From Lysinibacillus odysseyi (lineage in GTDB: Bacteria > Bacillota > Bacilli > Bacillales_A > Planococcaceae): a stretch of DNA of 64,000 nucleotides. Positions 9,591 through 19,789 of this stretch are shown piece after piece. The position numbers and the translations under genes were made by a program. A model generated the notes under the pieces. It was not told the DNA's origin and did no database searches. It worked only from the letters and a program-made list of their open reading frames with translations. Every line of letters begins with the position of its first letter. The stretch's first letter is position 1. The stretch lies in assembly GCA_014595895.1 (NCBI GenBank), contig JABUKB010000006.1:62001-126000 (forward strand). The letters run 5' to 3'.

Positions 9591-9620
9591 AAAAGGGTGC
9601 CGAATAAATTCCGACACCCC
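9591..9620 (-). terminator. Terminator after chemotaxis receptor gene
   Basis: Minus-strand arms GGGTGTCGGAAT / ATTCGGCACCC followed by TTTTG. Confidence 0.75.
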
Positions 9621-9626
9621 TTAGTA

Positions 9627-11369
9627 TTACCTAATATTAAACTGTTGGATAGCGCTTTGTAACCCTTGAATCTCATTCGTTAAATTATTAGCAGACTCTG
9701 TCACCATTTGTATTGCATGTAACTGCTCGTCGACAGAAGCCGTTACTTCTTCTGTCCTAGCGGCACTTGCCTCACTAATAGTAGCAATGTTTTCGATAGA
9801 GTTTAGCATCGTATCTTTCGATGTATTTAACTGAACGATGCTGACAGATACTTCTTCAATCGAGCACACGATATTTTTAACAGCTGACTCGATTTCTTTG
9901 AAAGAGTTTTCTGTCATCGTCACGGACTGTTGCTGCCCTTGCACGATATCATACGTTTTTTCCATTTCTATTGTGACAATGCTTGTCTCACTCTCGATAC
10001 CACGTAATGTATCGCGCACTAACACCGTTGCTTGGTTCGTTTGATCAGCCAGTTTACGTACCTCATCTGCCACTACTGCAAAGCCTTTGCCATGCTCCCC
10101 GGCACGTGCCGCTTCAATGGAAGCATTCAGTGCTAATAAATTCGTTTGATCTGAAATATCATTGATTGTACCAACAATCCCCTCAATTTCTTTTACTTTA
10201 TCTATCAAGGTTGTCAGTACATTTTTCATTCCATGAATCAGTTCAAACGATTCAGTAGAGTGTTCCTTTAATGCCACTAAATTATTAAGCCCTTCCGCAT
10301 TGGACTTACGCATTTGTTCGGAGGAATCTAACATGAGCTGATTTTTATGTTGCAACTGCTCAATTTCCTGAGCAAATCCTACAGTAATTTGATTTGTCCC
10401 CTCTGCTTCTACCGCCTGTTGAGCAGCTCCATGCGCTACTTCATTTGTCGCCTTTGCAATCTCCTCGCCAAATGCTGTTGTCTCCTCTGCTACCGCTGTT
10501 AAATCGGAGGATGTCTGCTGGATTTCTCCAATGGTATGCTCTACATCTGTAATTAACATTTTTAATTGGCCAACCATTTCATTAAACCCACTATTTAAGA
10601 CTCCTACTTCATCCCGTCTTTCTGATTGGTGAAGCTCGACCGTTAAATTCCCTTTGGCTACTTGTCGCACTTGGTTTGATAATTTCATCAACGGCAGTGC
10701 TAAATGACGTGAAAACAGCACTGCTACGATACCACCTATAATAGTAGATACGAGCAAAGTAATAGCTATTACTTTTAACAGTAAATTGACCGGTGCATTA
10801 AAATCTTGCATGTATGTCCCCGATGCTACAATCCAGTCCCAATTTGGATCTAGTTTGGAATAAATGAGTTTAGGTGCTTGTTTCGTTTGGTTCGGCAATT
10901 CAAATTCATAAGTTGTAAAGCCCCCACCCGCTAAGGCCTTTTCTTTCACTTCCCGAATATAATATGAACCTGAACTGTCTTGGTTATTCCATAAATTATC
11001 GCCTTCTCTAGTAGGATGACCGATTAAAGTCCCCTCATGGTCCATGATATAAATATAACCGTTTTCTCCTATATTCGTCGGGTTGGTTAGGTCACGCTTC
11101 CCATCTGTCCCCCGTGCTCCTATCAAGGCCATTTTCACATGTTCTTGTGCCTCTTCTAGTGTAAGTTTCCCACTTTGGACAGCTACTTGTGCTTGGTGAA
11201 TTAACTGTAAACTACTTTCTACACTATTTTTGATAACAGTTTCCCCAGCTGCATCAAGTCCACGTTTTGCCTCTATATAGCTGACTGTCCCAATAATTAA
11301 ACTTGGTGTCATAAAAATGAAAAATGAAAATATAAGAAGTTTCCCTTGAATGGTCTTTAAAAACTTCAT
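9627..11369 (-). CDS. Methyl-accepting chemotaxis protein with single Cache sensor
   Basis: A 580-residue receptor. Residues 7-30 form the first membrane helix; 35-190 are an extracellular sCache-type sensor ([16 protein letters not shown] and [13 protein letters not shown] are its hallmarks, which often bind small organic acids or amino acids); about 195-217 form the second helix; HAMP follows to about 270. The rest is the coiled-coil signalling domain with the conserved tip [20 protein letters not shown]. It passes ligand signals to CheA/CheW. The ligand is unknown. It stands alone with its own terminator and no chemotaxis genes nearby. Confidence 0.92.
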   Translation of the reverse strand: MKFLKTIQGKLLIFSFFIFMTPSLIIGTVSYIEAKRGLDAAGETVIKNSVESSLQLIHQAQVAVQSGKLTLEEAQEHVKMALIGARGTDGKRDLTNPTNIGENGYIYIMDHEGTLIGHPTREGDNLWNNQDSSGSYYIREVKEKALAGGGFTTYEFELPNQTKQAPKLIYSKLDPNWDWIVASGTYMQDFNAPVNLLLKVIAITLLVSTIIGGIVAVLFSRHLALPLMKLSNQVRQVAKGNLTVELHQSERRDEVGVLNSGFNEMVGQLKMLITDVEHTIGEIQQTSSDLTAVAEETTAFGEEIAKATNEVAHGAAQQAVEAEGTNQITVGFAQEIEQLQHKNQLMLDSSEQMRKSNAEGLNNLVALKEHSTESFELIHGMKNVLTTLIDKVKEIEGIVGTINDISDQTNLLALNASIEAARAGEHGKGFAVVADEVRKLADQTNQATVLVRDTLRGIESETSIVTIEMEKTYDIVQGQQQSVTMTENSFKEIESAVKNIVCSIEEVSVSIVQLNTSKDTMLNSIENIATISEASAARTEEVTASVDEQLHAIQMVTESANNLTNEIQGLQSAIQQFNIR

Positions 11370-11587
11370 TAAATCCCCCCCTATTCGTACGAATCTCTCC
11401 CTTCCTCTATTATTACATAAATCCAGAATTAAACAATTTAAAATTTTCTATTAAAAGGCATTTTTTCTTGCTTTAAATCCACATTTTTCTCTCCAAAGGC
11501 AATTTTAGCTTTAAACATCCAAAAAGCACCAGGATTCCGGTCAACCGTTGAGTCATTTCACCTATTCTTCAGCACTTATCTTTCAAT

Positions 11588-11630
11588 AAAAAAGGACTTT
11601 CGTTTCCTTTTAAAACGAAAGTCCTTTTTT
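11588..11630. terminator. Terminator after YebC-family gene
   Basis: Very strong hairpin, AAAAGGACTTTCGTTT and its complement, with A- and T-runs on both sides. It serves the minus-strand gene. Confidence 0.85.
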
Positions 11631-11631
11631 G

Positions 11632-12351
11632 TTATTCTCCTAAATCGGCATTGTGATAAACACGCTGCACATCTTCTAAATCTTCTAATGCATCTATCAT
11701 TTTCTCGAATTTTACGAGGTCATCCCCTGCAAGCGCTACTTCTGTTAACGGTAACATTGTTAGCTCTGCTACTGTAAATTCTTCTACACCCGCTGCTTTA
11801 AATGCTTCTTGTGTAGCATGGAATTGATCTGGTTCTGTGTAGACAATGATTGTGCCTTCTTCATCTAAAATATCACGTGCATCTAAATCTGCTTCCATTA
11901 AAATTTCAAGCACTTCATCTTCTGATTTGCCTTCTATACCAAATACCGCTGTATTTTGGAACATATGAGCAGCAGAACCGCTGACACCCATGTTACCACC
12001 GTTCTTCCCAAATGCCGCGCGCACTTCTGATGCTGTACGGTTCACGTTATTTGTTAAAGCGTCTACGATTACCATTGTTCCGGCTACTCCAAAGCCTTCA
12101 TAACGTAATTCATCGAACTGCTCATCGCCGCCGCCTTTTGCTTTGTCGATTGCTTTCTCAATAATATGCTTCGGTACGGAATAAGTTTTTGCACGCTCTA
12201 ATACTGTTTTCAGTGCACGGTTTGACTCTGGATTTGGTTCACCGGATTTTGCCGCTACATAAATTTCACGACCAAACTTCGCATAGATGCGACTGTTGGC
12301 TGCGTCTTTCCCTGCTTTTTTTTCTTTAATATTATTCCATTTACGACCCAT
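11632..12351 (-). CDS. yeeN: YebC/PmpR family regulator (YeeN type)
   Basis: A 239-residue protein. The family-wide N-terminal block ([20 protein letters not shown]), the GYEGFG-like [12 protein letters not shown] and [16 protein letters not shown] are all present. It begins MGRKWNN rather than MAGHSKW, which marks the YeeN branch. Relatives bind DNA as regulators, and YebC proteins have also been linked to helping ribosomes through proline stretches; which applies here cannot be told. ATG at 12351 is preceded by AGAGAG; an upstream in-frame GTG adds three residues. Confidence 0.92.
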   Translation of the reverse strand: MGRKWNNIKEKKAGKDAANSRIYAKFGREIYVAAKSGEPNPESNRALKTVLERAKTYSVPKHIIEKAIDKAKGGGDEQFDELRYEGFGVAGTMVIVDALTNNVNRTASEVRAAFGKNGGNMGVSGSAAHMFQNTAVFGIEGKSEDEVLEILMEADLDARDILDEEGTIIVYTEPDQFHATQEAFKAAGVEEFTVAELTMLPLTEVALAGDDLVKFEKMIDALEDLEDVQRVYHNADLGE

Positions 12352-12446
12352 TATTTTCACTCTCTTTCATTCAGTCATGTCATTTTATTTTCAACTTAAC
12401 TATTATACATGAAAAATACAAACCAAGAAAATAGCAGCTTGTTGTT

Positions 12447-15400
12447 TTATTGCTTTCCTTCTCCAAATTTCTCTTGAAGAATATAGTACGATTCCTTCAA
12501 ACGCTCCTTACTTTCAGGGAAATCCCAACTCTCCCATCTATAGCGCGTTACTTCTGTTGCCGGTAGGCTAGCCGCTCGCTGCCCGTTCTCTACAAGCATC
12601 ATTCCAAGACCTATGCCATCCAATATTTCATACTCCATTTCCTTGCCCGCATAGAAGTCGCTCCATGCTTCTAATTTTGATGGATCTGTTATATTGAGCA
12701 ACAACCAAGGGATACGAACCTCTGCCACACCTTCTTCTTCATTGATTTGATAGTCTGCTAAAGAGTCGTAGTCATCGCTTGCAGGATTTCCGTTCCCTCT
12801 TCGTAATTTACCTGTTTCATAGTCTACAAAAGGCAGTTTTTTATTTACAATCGGAATCGTCAATTCCTTATTTAACGCAAATAGGATTGGATTAAACTGT
12901 CCGCTATCCTTTGTTTTTGTTCCTGTGAACGGCACTAACTGCAACTGATCTCCATATATTTTCTGATAGATATCGTAATAGGCATCTACTTTCACACGAC
13001 TATTATCGTCTCCCTTTAATTCCAGGATAAAGTCAGCTGCAACTGGTAAAGGTATTCCTTCATATTTTGTATTTCCTTGATCAGCGACCGTGTCCATATA
13101 AATTACAGGATATCTATTGGCGGTAAATAGCGGGTCCTTCATATCGAAACGAATGTATAAGTAGCGTTCATCTGAATCTACAAACACTTTCTCCAGTACG
13201 TCATCGCCTTCATAAAAAGGCTTCACTCCAAACCAATCGGACGTATCTCCGTCTACTTTGCGCTTCAATGTATCAAAGCTTAAAATACCAAACTGTTGCT
13301 CGTTTGTTTGCGCATTGGACCAATAAGGGCGCTGGTCTGGATTATCTAAATCCATCGTATTCCATGTGCGTTTAAACCATTCATCCTGCCACGTAAAGGC
13401 AATTCCCCCGAGCATCCCTTCATGAATGATATCTTCATATAAGTGCGCTAATATTTTTCCCTGTTCATCTTCAGCGATAAATCCTTGATTCCAGCCGAAT
13501 GGATTTTCATGCGTTAATCCTCTCGATGATGGAATACCGAACTCCGAGATGAGGACCGGCAGGCGATGTGCAGCATGCAAGTCTTTTAAATAAGCTGCAT
13601 AGTTATTTTTCTCCCCGCGATGGTCAGTATAATTCACATACTCCGGTGTATAATTTAAGAAATCCGGATAATACGGATACACGTGATAAGATGCAAATTG
13701 CCCAACTGCCTCTGATTGATTTTTTACGTAAATCACATTCGGATTCACAGATATATAATCTTCTTCTCCTGCATTTGGCTCATAAGGGTGGTCTAGTAAA
13801 TCAGTCGTTACCCAGTTCGTAAAACTAAACGGACGAATCCAGTTATAGCTTTCCGCTTCATATTGCGCAGTAAATTCAAATTGCTCTGCTAGCCATATTT
13901 CAAACGGTGATGCACCCTTTGTTGAAAAGAATTGACCGTTGTGCTGGGCTTTTGTGGCATGCTTATTATTCGTCCCCTCTACTGCAAATGGATACCACTC
14001 GATACCTAACATCCATCCAATCACATAAGGGGATATATCTGCCGTATATGTGCCATATGCATGTCCCGGTTTTTGTTCTATAGTGGCATTACCATGTATA
14101 ACATCCACAATATTTTTAATTTCAGACTGGAAACGTTCTGTAGGTTCCCCGTATATATCCAGTGTCTCTTCCACTGGTCCCTCATCTACCCAAACTCCAT
14201 GGAATACATAAAGCGGCTTTTCATGCGTTTCATTATGCTCCTTGAGAGCTTCATAAAAGCCTGGTGGATGCAATGTATAAACCCGAATCGTATTGGCGTT
14301 CATCTCTGCAATATAATTAAACCATCTCGCATATTCTTCTTTTGAGATAGCGGCCTCCCCTGGGAATGTTCCTGGTCGAGCCATTCCGATATTGACTCCT
14401 TTAATTGTAAGAGGCTGCCACTTACCATCGAGGAGCACTTCATATCCATTCTCCAATACGCGGGCATTATAAGATAGACCATCTATTTCTACAGGGTCTA
14501 CAGAAATAGGCACCTCCGCTACAGAATTCGCATGCTGCGCTGTATGTAGCATTGCTTGCATCATTGGATAATAGGTATGCCAGTAAAATCGATCCTCTGA
14601 AATCAGTTTCTGTAAAGCTACATAGCCCTTAAAAAATGGAAGTTTACTCTCTTGTTTCTTGTAAGAAAAATTCCCTGCTAAGTAGTACACATGATTCCCT
14701 TCATACGGGTGGTAATTAACCGCCACAAGTTCCTTACCAATCCCCTTTGCTTCTAGCTCCTCCCACTGCGTGGGCTCTAAATCTAGTTGGAAATGAGCTA
14801 AAGCTTGTCCTTGTTCACCCTGTGATACATCAAACCATTCCGTATAGCCCTCTGACGCCGAAAAGCCAAATATCTCTGCTCCCTGCTCTGTCGTTGCTAG
14901 CGTCACCTCAGCATCTGTTTCGAGCACAATTACTTCATCCAGTACCTCATTTCGAAAAACAAGCCCGCTTCCACTTAGCGATGCATCCCAATCGGCTAAA
15001 TCAGCAAACTGCTTCCCTTGCCAGTTGCTATAGGCAATACCTAAGACCTCTTCTAATTCTTTTTGCACTTTATCAGCTGTGTGGTTATTTAGACTATTCT
15101 GTTCGACTACTAGCGTGACAGGATTTGCCTGCTTTAGTCTAGACTTTATATTGCGCCACGCACTATTTGATAAGCCGCCGTATAAAATATGGGAAGAGTC
15201 TTCATTTCCCCAGGCTAAATCCGATTCCCGAATACCATACGTATTCGATAAATAAATCATGTCATATGTATCATAGCGAGCTGGAAAATCACTGAAAACA
15301 ATATCTTCTTTATGCGGAGAGACAGACACCCCAAAATAATCCTCGCTTGCTTTATAGGCTTGTTGCTGGTCATTCACTACTTTTTCAATATTTAGCGCTG

Positions 15401-15551
15401 TGGTAATCCCCTCGCGCTCCAATAGTCGATCATCCATTGAGCCCACATCGAGAATAGCAATATCCATCACTGTTTTTGGTTCAAAGAAGCGCCATATAAA
15501 AGGTAACGCGATTATAATGACAACGCTTAGCCCAATGATTGCTTTTTTCAT
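12447..15551 (-). CDS. Large membrane-anchored glycosidase-like protein of a glycan locus
   Basis: A 1034-residue protein with an N-terminal helix (MKKAIIGLSVVIIIALPFIW) and the rest probably outside the membrane. Residues about 28-345 form a domain shared with the 355-residue product at 16742 (matching landmarks: DIAILD/DIAIID, EDYFG/KDYFG, YDMIYLSNTYG/VDLIYIADTYG, YYLAGNF/YYFAGDY, FYWHTYYPMM/FFWTVYVPVM). Residues about 380-730 look like a TIM-barrel glycosidase of the GH-A type (KGVNIG, NANTIRVYTLHPP, VLISEFGIP with a candidate catalytic Glu, AFTWQDEW). The last 270 residues look like a beta-rich carbohydrate-binding module. I infer that it trims or modifies the polymer made by the GT2 synthase nearby. 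Exact GH family and substrate are unknown. AGGAGG precedes the ATG. Confidence 0.75.
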   Translation of the reverse strand: MKKAIIGLSVVIIIALPFIWRFFEPKTVMDIAILDVGSMDDRLLEREGITTALNIEKVVNDQQQAYKASEDYFGVSVSPHKEDIVFSDFPARYDTYDMIYLSNTYGIRESDLAWGNEDSSHILYGGLSNSAWRNIKSRLKQANPVTLVVEQNSLNNHTADKVQKELEEVLGIAYSNWQGKQFADLADWDASLSGSGLVFRNEVLDEVIVLETDAEVTLATTEQGAEIFGFSASEGYTEWFDVSQGEQGQALAHFQLDLEPTQWEELEAKGIGKELVAVNYHPYEGNHVYYLAGNFSYKKQESKLPFFKGYVALQKLISEDRFYWHTYYPMMQAMLHTAQHANSVAEVPISVDPVEIDGLSYNARVLENGYEVLLDGKWQPLTIKGVNIGMARPGTFPGEAAISKEEYARWFNYIAEMNANTIRVYTLHPPGFYEALKEHNETHEKPLYVFHGVWVDEGPVEETLDIYGEPTERFQSEIKNIVDVIHGNATIEQKPGHAYGTYTADISPYVIGWMLGIEWYPFAVEGTNNKHATKAQHNGQFFSTKGASPFEIWLAEQFEFTAQYEAESYNWIRPFSFTNWVTTDLLDHPYEPNAGEEDYISVNPNVIYVKNQSEAVGQFASYHVYPYYPDFLNYTPEYVNYTDHRGEKNNYAAYLKDLHAAHRLPVLISEFGIPSSRGLTHENPFGWNQGFIAEDEQGKILAHLYEDIIHEGMLGGIAFTWQDEWFKRTWNTMDLDNPDQRPYWSNAQTNEQQFGILSFDTLKRKVDGDTSDWFGVKPFYEGDDVLEKVFVDSDERYLYIRFDMKDPLFTANRYPVIYMDTVADQGNTKYEGIPLPVAADFILELKGDDNSRVKVDAYYDIYQKIYGDQLQLVPFTGTKTKDSGQFNPILFALNKELTIPIVNKKLPFVDYETGKLRRGNGNPASDDYDSLADYQINEEEGVAEVRIPWLLLNITDPSKLEAWSDFYAGKEMEYEILDGIGLGMMLVENGQRAASLPATEVTRYRWESWDFPESKERLKESYYILQEKFGEGKQ

Positions 15552-15564
15552 GCAAATACCTCCT

Positions 15565-15598
15565 TTTTAAAAGAGACCATCCCTTTCCGGATAGCCTC
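15565..15598 (-). terminator. Terminator after zinc metallopeptidase gene
   Basis: Minus-strand arms GAGGCTATCC / GGGATGGTCTC (G-U tolerant) then TTTT. It partly separates the peptidase gene from the glycosidase gene below. Confidence 0.6.
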
Positions 15599-15607
15599 AT
15601 TCATTTC

Positions 15608-16477
15608 TTATAACTGCGATTCACTCAAGCTGAACGTATCCCCGCCTTGCAATGTCCCATTTTCATACCCCTTTTTAAACCAACGCATACGCTGCTCGCT
15701 TGTCCCGTGCGTAAAACTTTCCGGTACAACGTAGCCTCGCGCTTCCATTTGCAAGGTGTCATCGCCAATCGCATTCGCTGCTGTTAATGCCTCTTCGAAG
15801 TCTCCTACTTCCAGATAGCCTTCGTTTTGTACATGATGTGCCCATACACCAGCTAAATAGTCTGCCTGCAGTTCTAATCGTTTTACCAAAGCATTGTACT
15901 GTGCTGCTGATACTTTGCCGTTTTGAGCATGTACTTGTTGAGAGTAGCCGAGTAGCGTCTGAACATGATGTCCCACTTCATGAGCTACCACATATGCCAT
16001 TGCAAAGTCGCCTGGAGCCTCAAACCGATTTTTCAGTTCATTATAAAAACTTAAATCTATATAAAGTTTATAATCACCTGGACAGTAAAAGGGACCAACA
16101 GCTGCACTCTGAAGACCACATGCCGAACTTACGCTATTCGTAAAGAGAACAAGCCCAGGTTCCTCATAGACCCGTCCATTGTCCTTAAAAATAGTATGCC
16201 ATATATCTTCCGTATCGGCTAAAACAACAGAGACAAAATCAGCCATTTCCTCCTCCTCAGCAGTCGGGACGTACTCCTCTGTGGAATTCATATTCCCGTT
16301 CTGGATGACGCTCTCATTTACAATATCGACGACGTCTCCTGCGTCACCACCACTGATTAATGTATAAATAATGACAATAATAATCCCTACACCGCCTAGC
16401 CCCCCACCTACTTTACCTGCACTCATGCCACGGCGGTCTTCTACGTTTTTACTTTTACGCCTTCCTTTTACATCCAT
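15608..16477 (-). CDS. YpfJ-like neutral zinc metallopeptidase
   Basis: A 289-residue protein: basic N-terminus (MDVKGRRKSKNVEDRRG), one membrane helix near residues 28-48 (GGVGIIIVIIYTLIS), then an external zinc peptidase domain with HExxH in VVAHEVGHHVQTLLG and the downstream RLELQADYLAGVWAH, which supplies the third ligand. This matches the YpfJ/putative neutral zinc metallopeptidase family, of unknown substrate. ATG at 16477 follows AAAGGAGGG; the frame upstream to 16510 lacks a site. It is divergent from the glycan operon and directly upstream of the glycosidase-like gene, so a role in the same process is possible but unproven. Confidence 0.85.
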   Translation of the reverse strand: MDVKGRRKSKNVEDRRGMSAGKVGGGLGGVGIIIVIIYTLISGGDAGDVVDIVNESVIQNGNMNSTEEYVPTAEEEEMADFVSVVLADTEDIWHTIFKDNGRVYEEPGLVLFTNSVSSACGLQSAAVGPFYCPGDYKLYIDLSFYNELKNRFEAPGDFAMAYVVAHEVGHHVQTLLGYSQQVHAQNGKVSAAQYNALVKRLELQADYLAGVWAHHVQNEGYLEVGDFEEALTAANAIGDDTLQMEARGYVVPESFTHGTSEQRMRWFKKGYENGTLQGGDTFSLSESQL

Positions 16478-16741
16478 CGCGCTCCCTCCTTTTGATATTA
16501 CCTTACCCAAAATCCCCTCCCTAGCTATCCTTTTTATTCACTATATTAGTAATTACCCTGCATCTTTTGAATGAGAGGATTGGTTCTTTCATTTTTAGGG
16601 GAAATTTAGGTATTAAGATTTATTTTAAACCTAAAATTTGAATTGCTATTTCTGAATAGCTCAAATGTGCTAGAATAAATTTATTTTACAATGCTAAGAA
16701 AAATATCCCATATTTAGTTAAGAAAGAGAGGTTGGATAGAT

Positions 16742-17809
16742 ATGAAAAAAATCCTTCTACTTGGCTTGATTGTCCTCTTGTTTTTCTCTCCTAGAATCTA
16801 TTGGCACTTTAAAGCGGAGCGTCCAATTGATATAGCGATTATTGATAAAACAGTACCGACGGATGATTACCGGGAGCATCTTGGTCTTTTTTGGGTATTA
16901 ACAAATGAAAAAATTACTAAAACGAATGGTGAATTATACGAGATTGATAAAGATTACTTCGGTTTTGACCCTATTCAGTTAGAACCGATGAATAATTACA
17001 ACTTAAATAGGGAAGTGGATTTAATATATATTGCTGATACGTACGGAGTGTATTCGGATGATTTGGAAGAAGCAGCGGACGGCGATCGCTCTCGTAAAAT
17101 CTATGGCGGAATGGAAGTAGCAGAATGGGAGGCTATTTCAAGAAGCAAAGGAGCCGATACAACGTTAATTGCGGAGTATAATTCCTTCGCTACGCCGACA
17201 GAAGAGCAGACACGCACATTAATGGAAGAAGCCTTAAGTGTAGACTGGAGCGGCTGGTCTGGACGTTATTTTACAGACTTAATGAGTGATGAAATCCCAA
17301 GCTGGCTGATTGAAAACTATGAAACAAAGTACAAGAAAAAATGGAATTTCACAGGAGCGGGCATCGCCTTTGTCCACCTCACAGATGATGTAGTTGTACT
17401 CGAAGAATCCCAGTTAAAGGATAAAGTAAAATTTACCCTAACGCCCGATGGGGAAAAGAAATTTCCAAAGGTCATTAATACAGATTACCCGTATTGGTTT
17501 GATATTCTAACCCCGACGAAGGATACGACAGTATATGCCCAGTACGATTTAGACTTAACAAAGGAAGGGATCGAAACATTAGAAGCAGCAAATATCCCAA
17601 CTGTCTTCCCTGCTATTATTCATAACGAGGAGCAGCACACCTACTACTTCGCAGGTGATTATGCCGATTATACAAAGGATAATTTAATGAAATGGCAAAA
17701 GAGCGATTTCTTAATGCACGTATTCGCCAATGATGAATCCACTTTCTTTTGGACTGTCTATGTACCGGTAATGCGTGTTATTTTACAGGATATTCAAGGT
17801 CATTCATAA
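16742..17809 (+). CDS. Membrane-anchored extracytoplasmic protein, paralogue of glycosidase N-terminal domain
   Basis: A 355-residue protein with an N-terminal helix (LLLGLIVLLFFSPRIYW) followed by a single extracytoplasmic domain that aligns end to end with residues about 28-345 of the 1034-residue protein at 12447. Shared positions include KDYFG, IYIADTYG, IYGGM, EYNS, GAGIAF, VVVLE, YWFD and a C-terminal FFWTVYVPVM. I do not recognise the domain family. It opens the operon that carries a receiver protein, a HEAT-like protein and the GT2 synthase, so it is probably a polymer-handling or synthase-accessory protein. ATG follows AGAGAGG. Confidence 0.7.
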   Translation: MKKILLLGLIVLLFFSPRIYWHFKAERPIDIAIIDKTVPTDDYREHLGLFWVLTNEKITKTNGELYEIDKDYFGFDPIQLEPMNNYNLNREVDLIYIADTYGVYSDDLEEAADGDRSRKIYGGMEVAEWEAISRSKGADTTLIAEYNSFATPTEEQTRTLMEEALSVDWSGWSGRYFTDLMSDEIPSWLIENYETKYKKKWNFTGAGIAFVHLTDDVVVLEESQLKDKVKFTLTPDGEKKFPKVINTDYPYWFDILTPTKDTTVYAQYDLDLTKEGIETLEAANIPTVFPAIIHNEEQHTYYFAGDYADYTKDNLMKWQKSDFLMHVFANDESTFFWTVYVPVMRVILQDIQGHS

Positions 17810-17835
17810 TGACAAATGGTTAGGAGTGGATTAGT

Positions 17836-18732
17836 ATGAACGCTAAAAGTAGCCCGACATGTACAGACGAGGAAAAGTTACAGCTACTATTTAGAATACA
17901 GCAGGCTTATCTTGAGCGAACAAAGACCACATTTTCCCTTCTGTTTCTTTGCTGGCATCCAAGTTGTGAGTTTACCCAGTTATCCAAAGTAGAACAATAT
18001 GATTTACTCTATCAATTTCTCGGAGAAAAAGTGAGAAACACAGACCATGTATTTTGGGATGAAGAGCAGCGGTTTGTCATCGCCATGCTGGCATTTACCG
18101 GGGAGCAAGAATCTCGTTATTTTTATCGAAGAATTGTTGAATCTGCGCAAAAAGAACTAACGGACTATTGCCAGAATGGGGCACCGACTTTATTGGCTAC
18201 GTCTTCTGTTATTGCCAATCACCATTTTACGTTACAAGAAGTGCGAGACAAAAATAATAGTTCTCTTGAACAATTAAAGGGTCAGCCTCCTAACACATTG
18301 CTTATGGTGTCTGATTTTTCTCACCGTGTTACAGAAAAGGTAAAGGTAAGTATTATTGATAACAATCCTATTTCAACAACAATTTTAAATAAGCTTGTCT
18401 CTAATTTATCTTTTGAAACGATTGAGCTTGATATTGCTGCCTTTAAAGACGGGGAAGAATTTTTATCCTCTAATTGGTATATATCCAGTCATGTCCATAT
18501 TGTTATTCTGGATTATATTTTACCAAAGAAAAATGGCTTAGAAGTAACGCACACCTTAAGAAATTTACCGAATGACGAGAAATATTTCATTATCCTGATT
18601 TCTGATCGGGATGCTGAAGATACGGTTACACATGCCTTCGACCAAGGAGCTGACGCTTATTTTAAACGTCCTTTTAATCTGCGCTTGCTTGAAACACAAA
18701 TAAAAAATATATTACGTAGGTTGCACCGATGA
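17836..18732 (+). CDS. Degenerate GGDEF-like plus receiver-domain protein
   Basis: A 298-residue soluble protein. Residues about 170-298 form a response-regulator receiver domain: acidic site (SIIDNNP), phosphoacceptor Asp in VIILDYILPKKNG, Ser/Thr in ILISDRD, and Lys in YFKRPF. There is no DNA-binding domain after it. The first 160 residues (TTFSLLFLCW, LGEKVRNTDHVFWDEEQRFVIAMLAF) are reminiscent of a GGDEF fold lacking the GGDEF signature, as in receptor-type proteins of exopolysaccharide loci; this part is inference. It likely regulates the GT2 synthase post-translationally. TAGGAG lies 9 nt before ATG and the next gene overlaps it by 4 nt (ATGA). Confidence 0.75.
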   Translation: MNAKSSPTCTDEEKLQLLFRIQQAYLERTKTTFSLLFLCWHPSCEFTQLSKVEQYDLLYQFLGEKVRNTDHVFWDEEQRFVIAMLAFTGEQESRYFYRRIVESAQKELTDYCQNGAPTLLATSSVIANHHFTLQEVRDKNNSSLEQLKGQPPNTLLMVSDFSHRVTEKVKVSIIDNNPISTTILNKLVSNLSFETIELDIAAFKDGEEFLSSNWYISSHVHIVILDYILPKKNGLEVTHTLRNLPNDEKYFIILISDRDAEDTVTHAFDQGADAYFKRPFNLRLLETQIKNILRRLHR

Positions 18733-19784
18733 TTGAAAATACAACACTCTATTATGCATTGTTCGCCATTGCCATTCTTTTTCTAGCTATTATCAGTATT
18801 TTTATTTATTTAGTCATAAACCGTGTTTATCAGATGAAACGAGAGCAAGCCATTTGTCAATACATTGAGGAGCAAGAAGACGCCTGGTATCGTTATCTCG
18901 TACTAGGGGAAAATCTGTCTTATTTGTCTGGAAGCCGTGTACAAGAGCCTTATGTGAAAGAAGCCATCGACCGAATTTTTGTCACTTATGCCATGATGAT
19001 TAACAATACAGCAATCATCGAACGCATTTCGGCATTTGCCCGGTTAAATGCGCATTCCTATTATCAAAATATGCTCTATCATCGCAATTGGGGTGTGCGG
19101 ATGAATGGATTAGATCGTACATTGGATTTTCATTTAGACTTTTTAGCACCTGATATCGAAAAAATCTTAAAGCAAAAAAAATATTCCTCTATGGAAGAAT
19201 ATCTGATGTTATTAAGGATTATTGCCATTTACAATGAAAGCTTGTTTTTGGCGCACTTTTACAAGCCTGATTATCCATTTAAGGAGTTTGAATATAAATC
19301 ATTGCTTTCTCGCTTAGAAGAACACTATATTGAACATTTCGTCGAAAACTTTGATCAACTACCGCCATTCTTACGAATATCATTATTAGATTTCTTGAGC
19401 TTTCAAACAAGAGTAGAGATAAAATATTTGCACTTCTATGAAAGCTTATTGGATCATTTTGAACCGGAAATTCGTGTACGGGCTTTAAAAGTAATTGGAC
19501 AATTTGGCATGATTACTTCCATCGATTTATACAAGCCATTTGTTCATTCAGAGTCTTGGGAAGAGCGCTTTATGTTGGCTAAATTACTCGTACATGCAGA
19601 TGATGTGGAAGCCCGGCCGCTACTAGAGCAAATGGTGCTGGATGAGTCTTGGTGGGTACGCAAGCAGGCGGCTGTTTCCTTAAATAGTGTACGTTACGGA
19701 GCAAAGGTTCTATTGCAAATTGCGGAACAGCAGGAAGACCCATACGCTGCAGAAATGGCGAAAGAAATTTTGGGAGTGGGGTAA
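18729..19784 (+). CDS. Membrane-anchored HEAT-like repeat protein
   Basis: A 351-residue protein: one N-terminal helix (LYYALFAIAILFLAIISIFI, residues 6-25), then a long alpha-helical cytoplasmic part. Near the C-terminus two to three HEAT-like units appear (EIRVRALKVIGQFGMI, SWEERFMLAKLLVHAD, SWWVRKQAAVSLNSV), with the typical VR..A...L pattern. HEAT repeats act as protein-binding scaffolds. Its stop-start overlap with the receiver gene (ATGA) and 5-nt gap to the GT2 gene mean translational coupling, so I infer that it links the receiver protein to the synthase at the membrane. Confidence 0.75.
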   Translation: MIENTTLYYALFAIAILFLAIISIFIYLVINRVYQMKREQAICQYIEEQEDAWYRYLVLGENLSYLSGSRVQEPYVKEAIDRIFVTYAMMINNTAIIERISAFARLNAHSYYQNMLYHRNWGVRMNGLDRTLDFHLDFLAPDIEKILKQKKYSSMEEYLMLLRIIAIYNESLFLAHFYKPDYPFKEFEYKSLLSRLEEHYIEHFVENFDQLPPFLRISLLDFLSFQTRVEIKYLHFYESLLDHFEPEIRVRALKVIGQFGMITSIDLYKPFVHSESWEERFMLAKLLVHADDVEARPLLEQMVLDESWWVRKQAAVSLNSVRYGAKVLLQIAEQQEDPYAAEMAKEILGVG

Positions 19785-19789
19785 TATCG

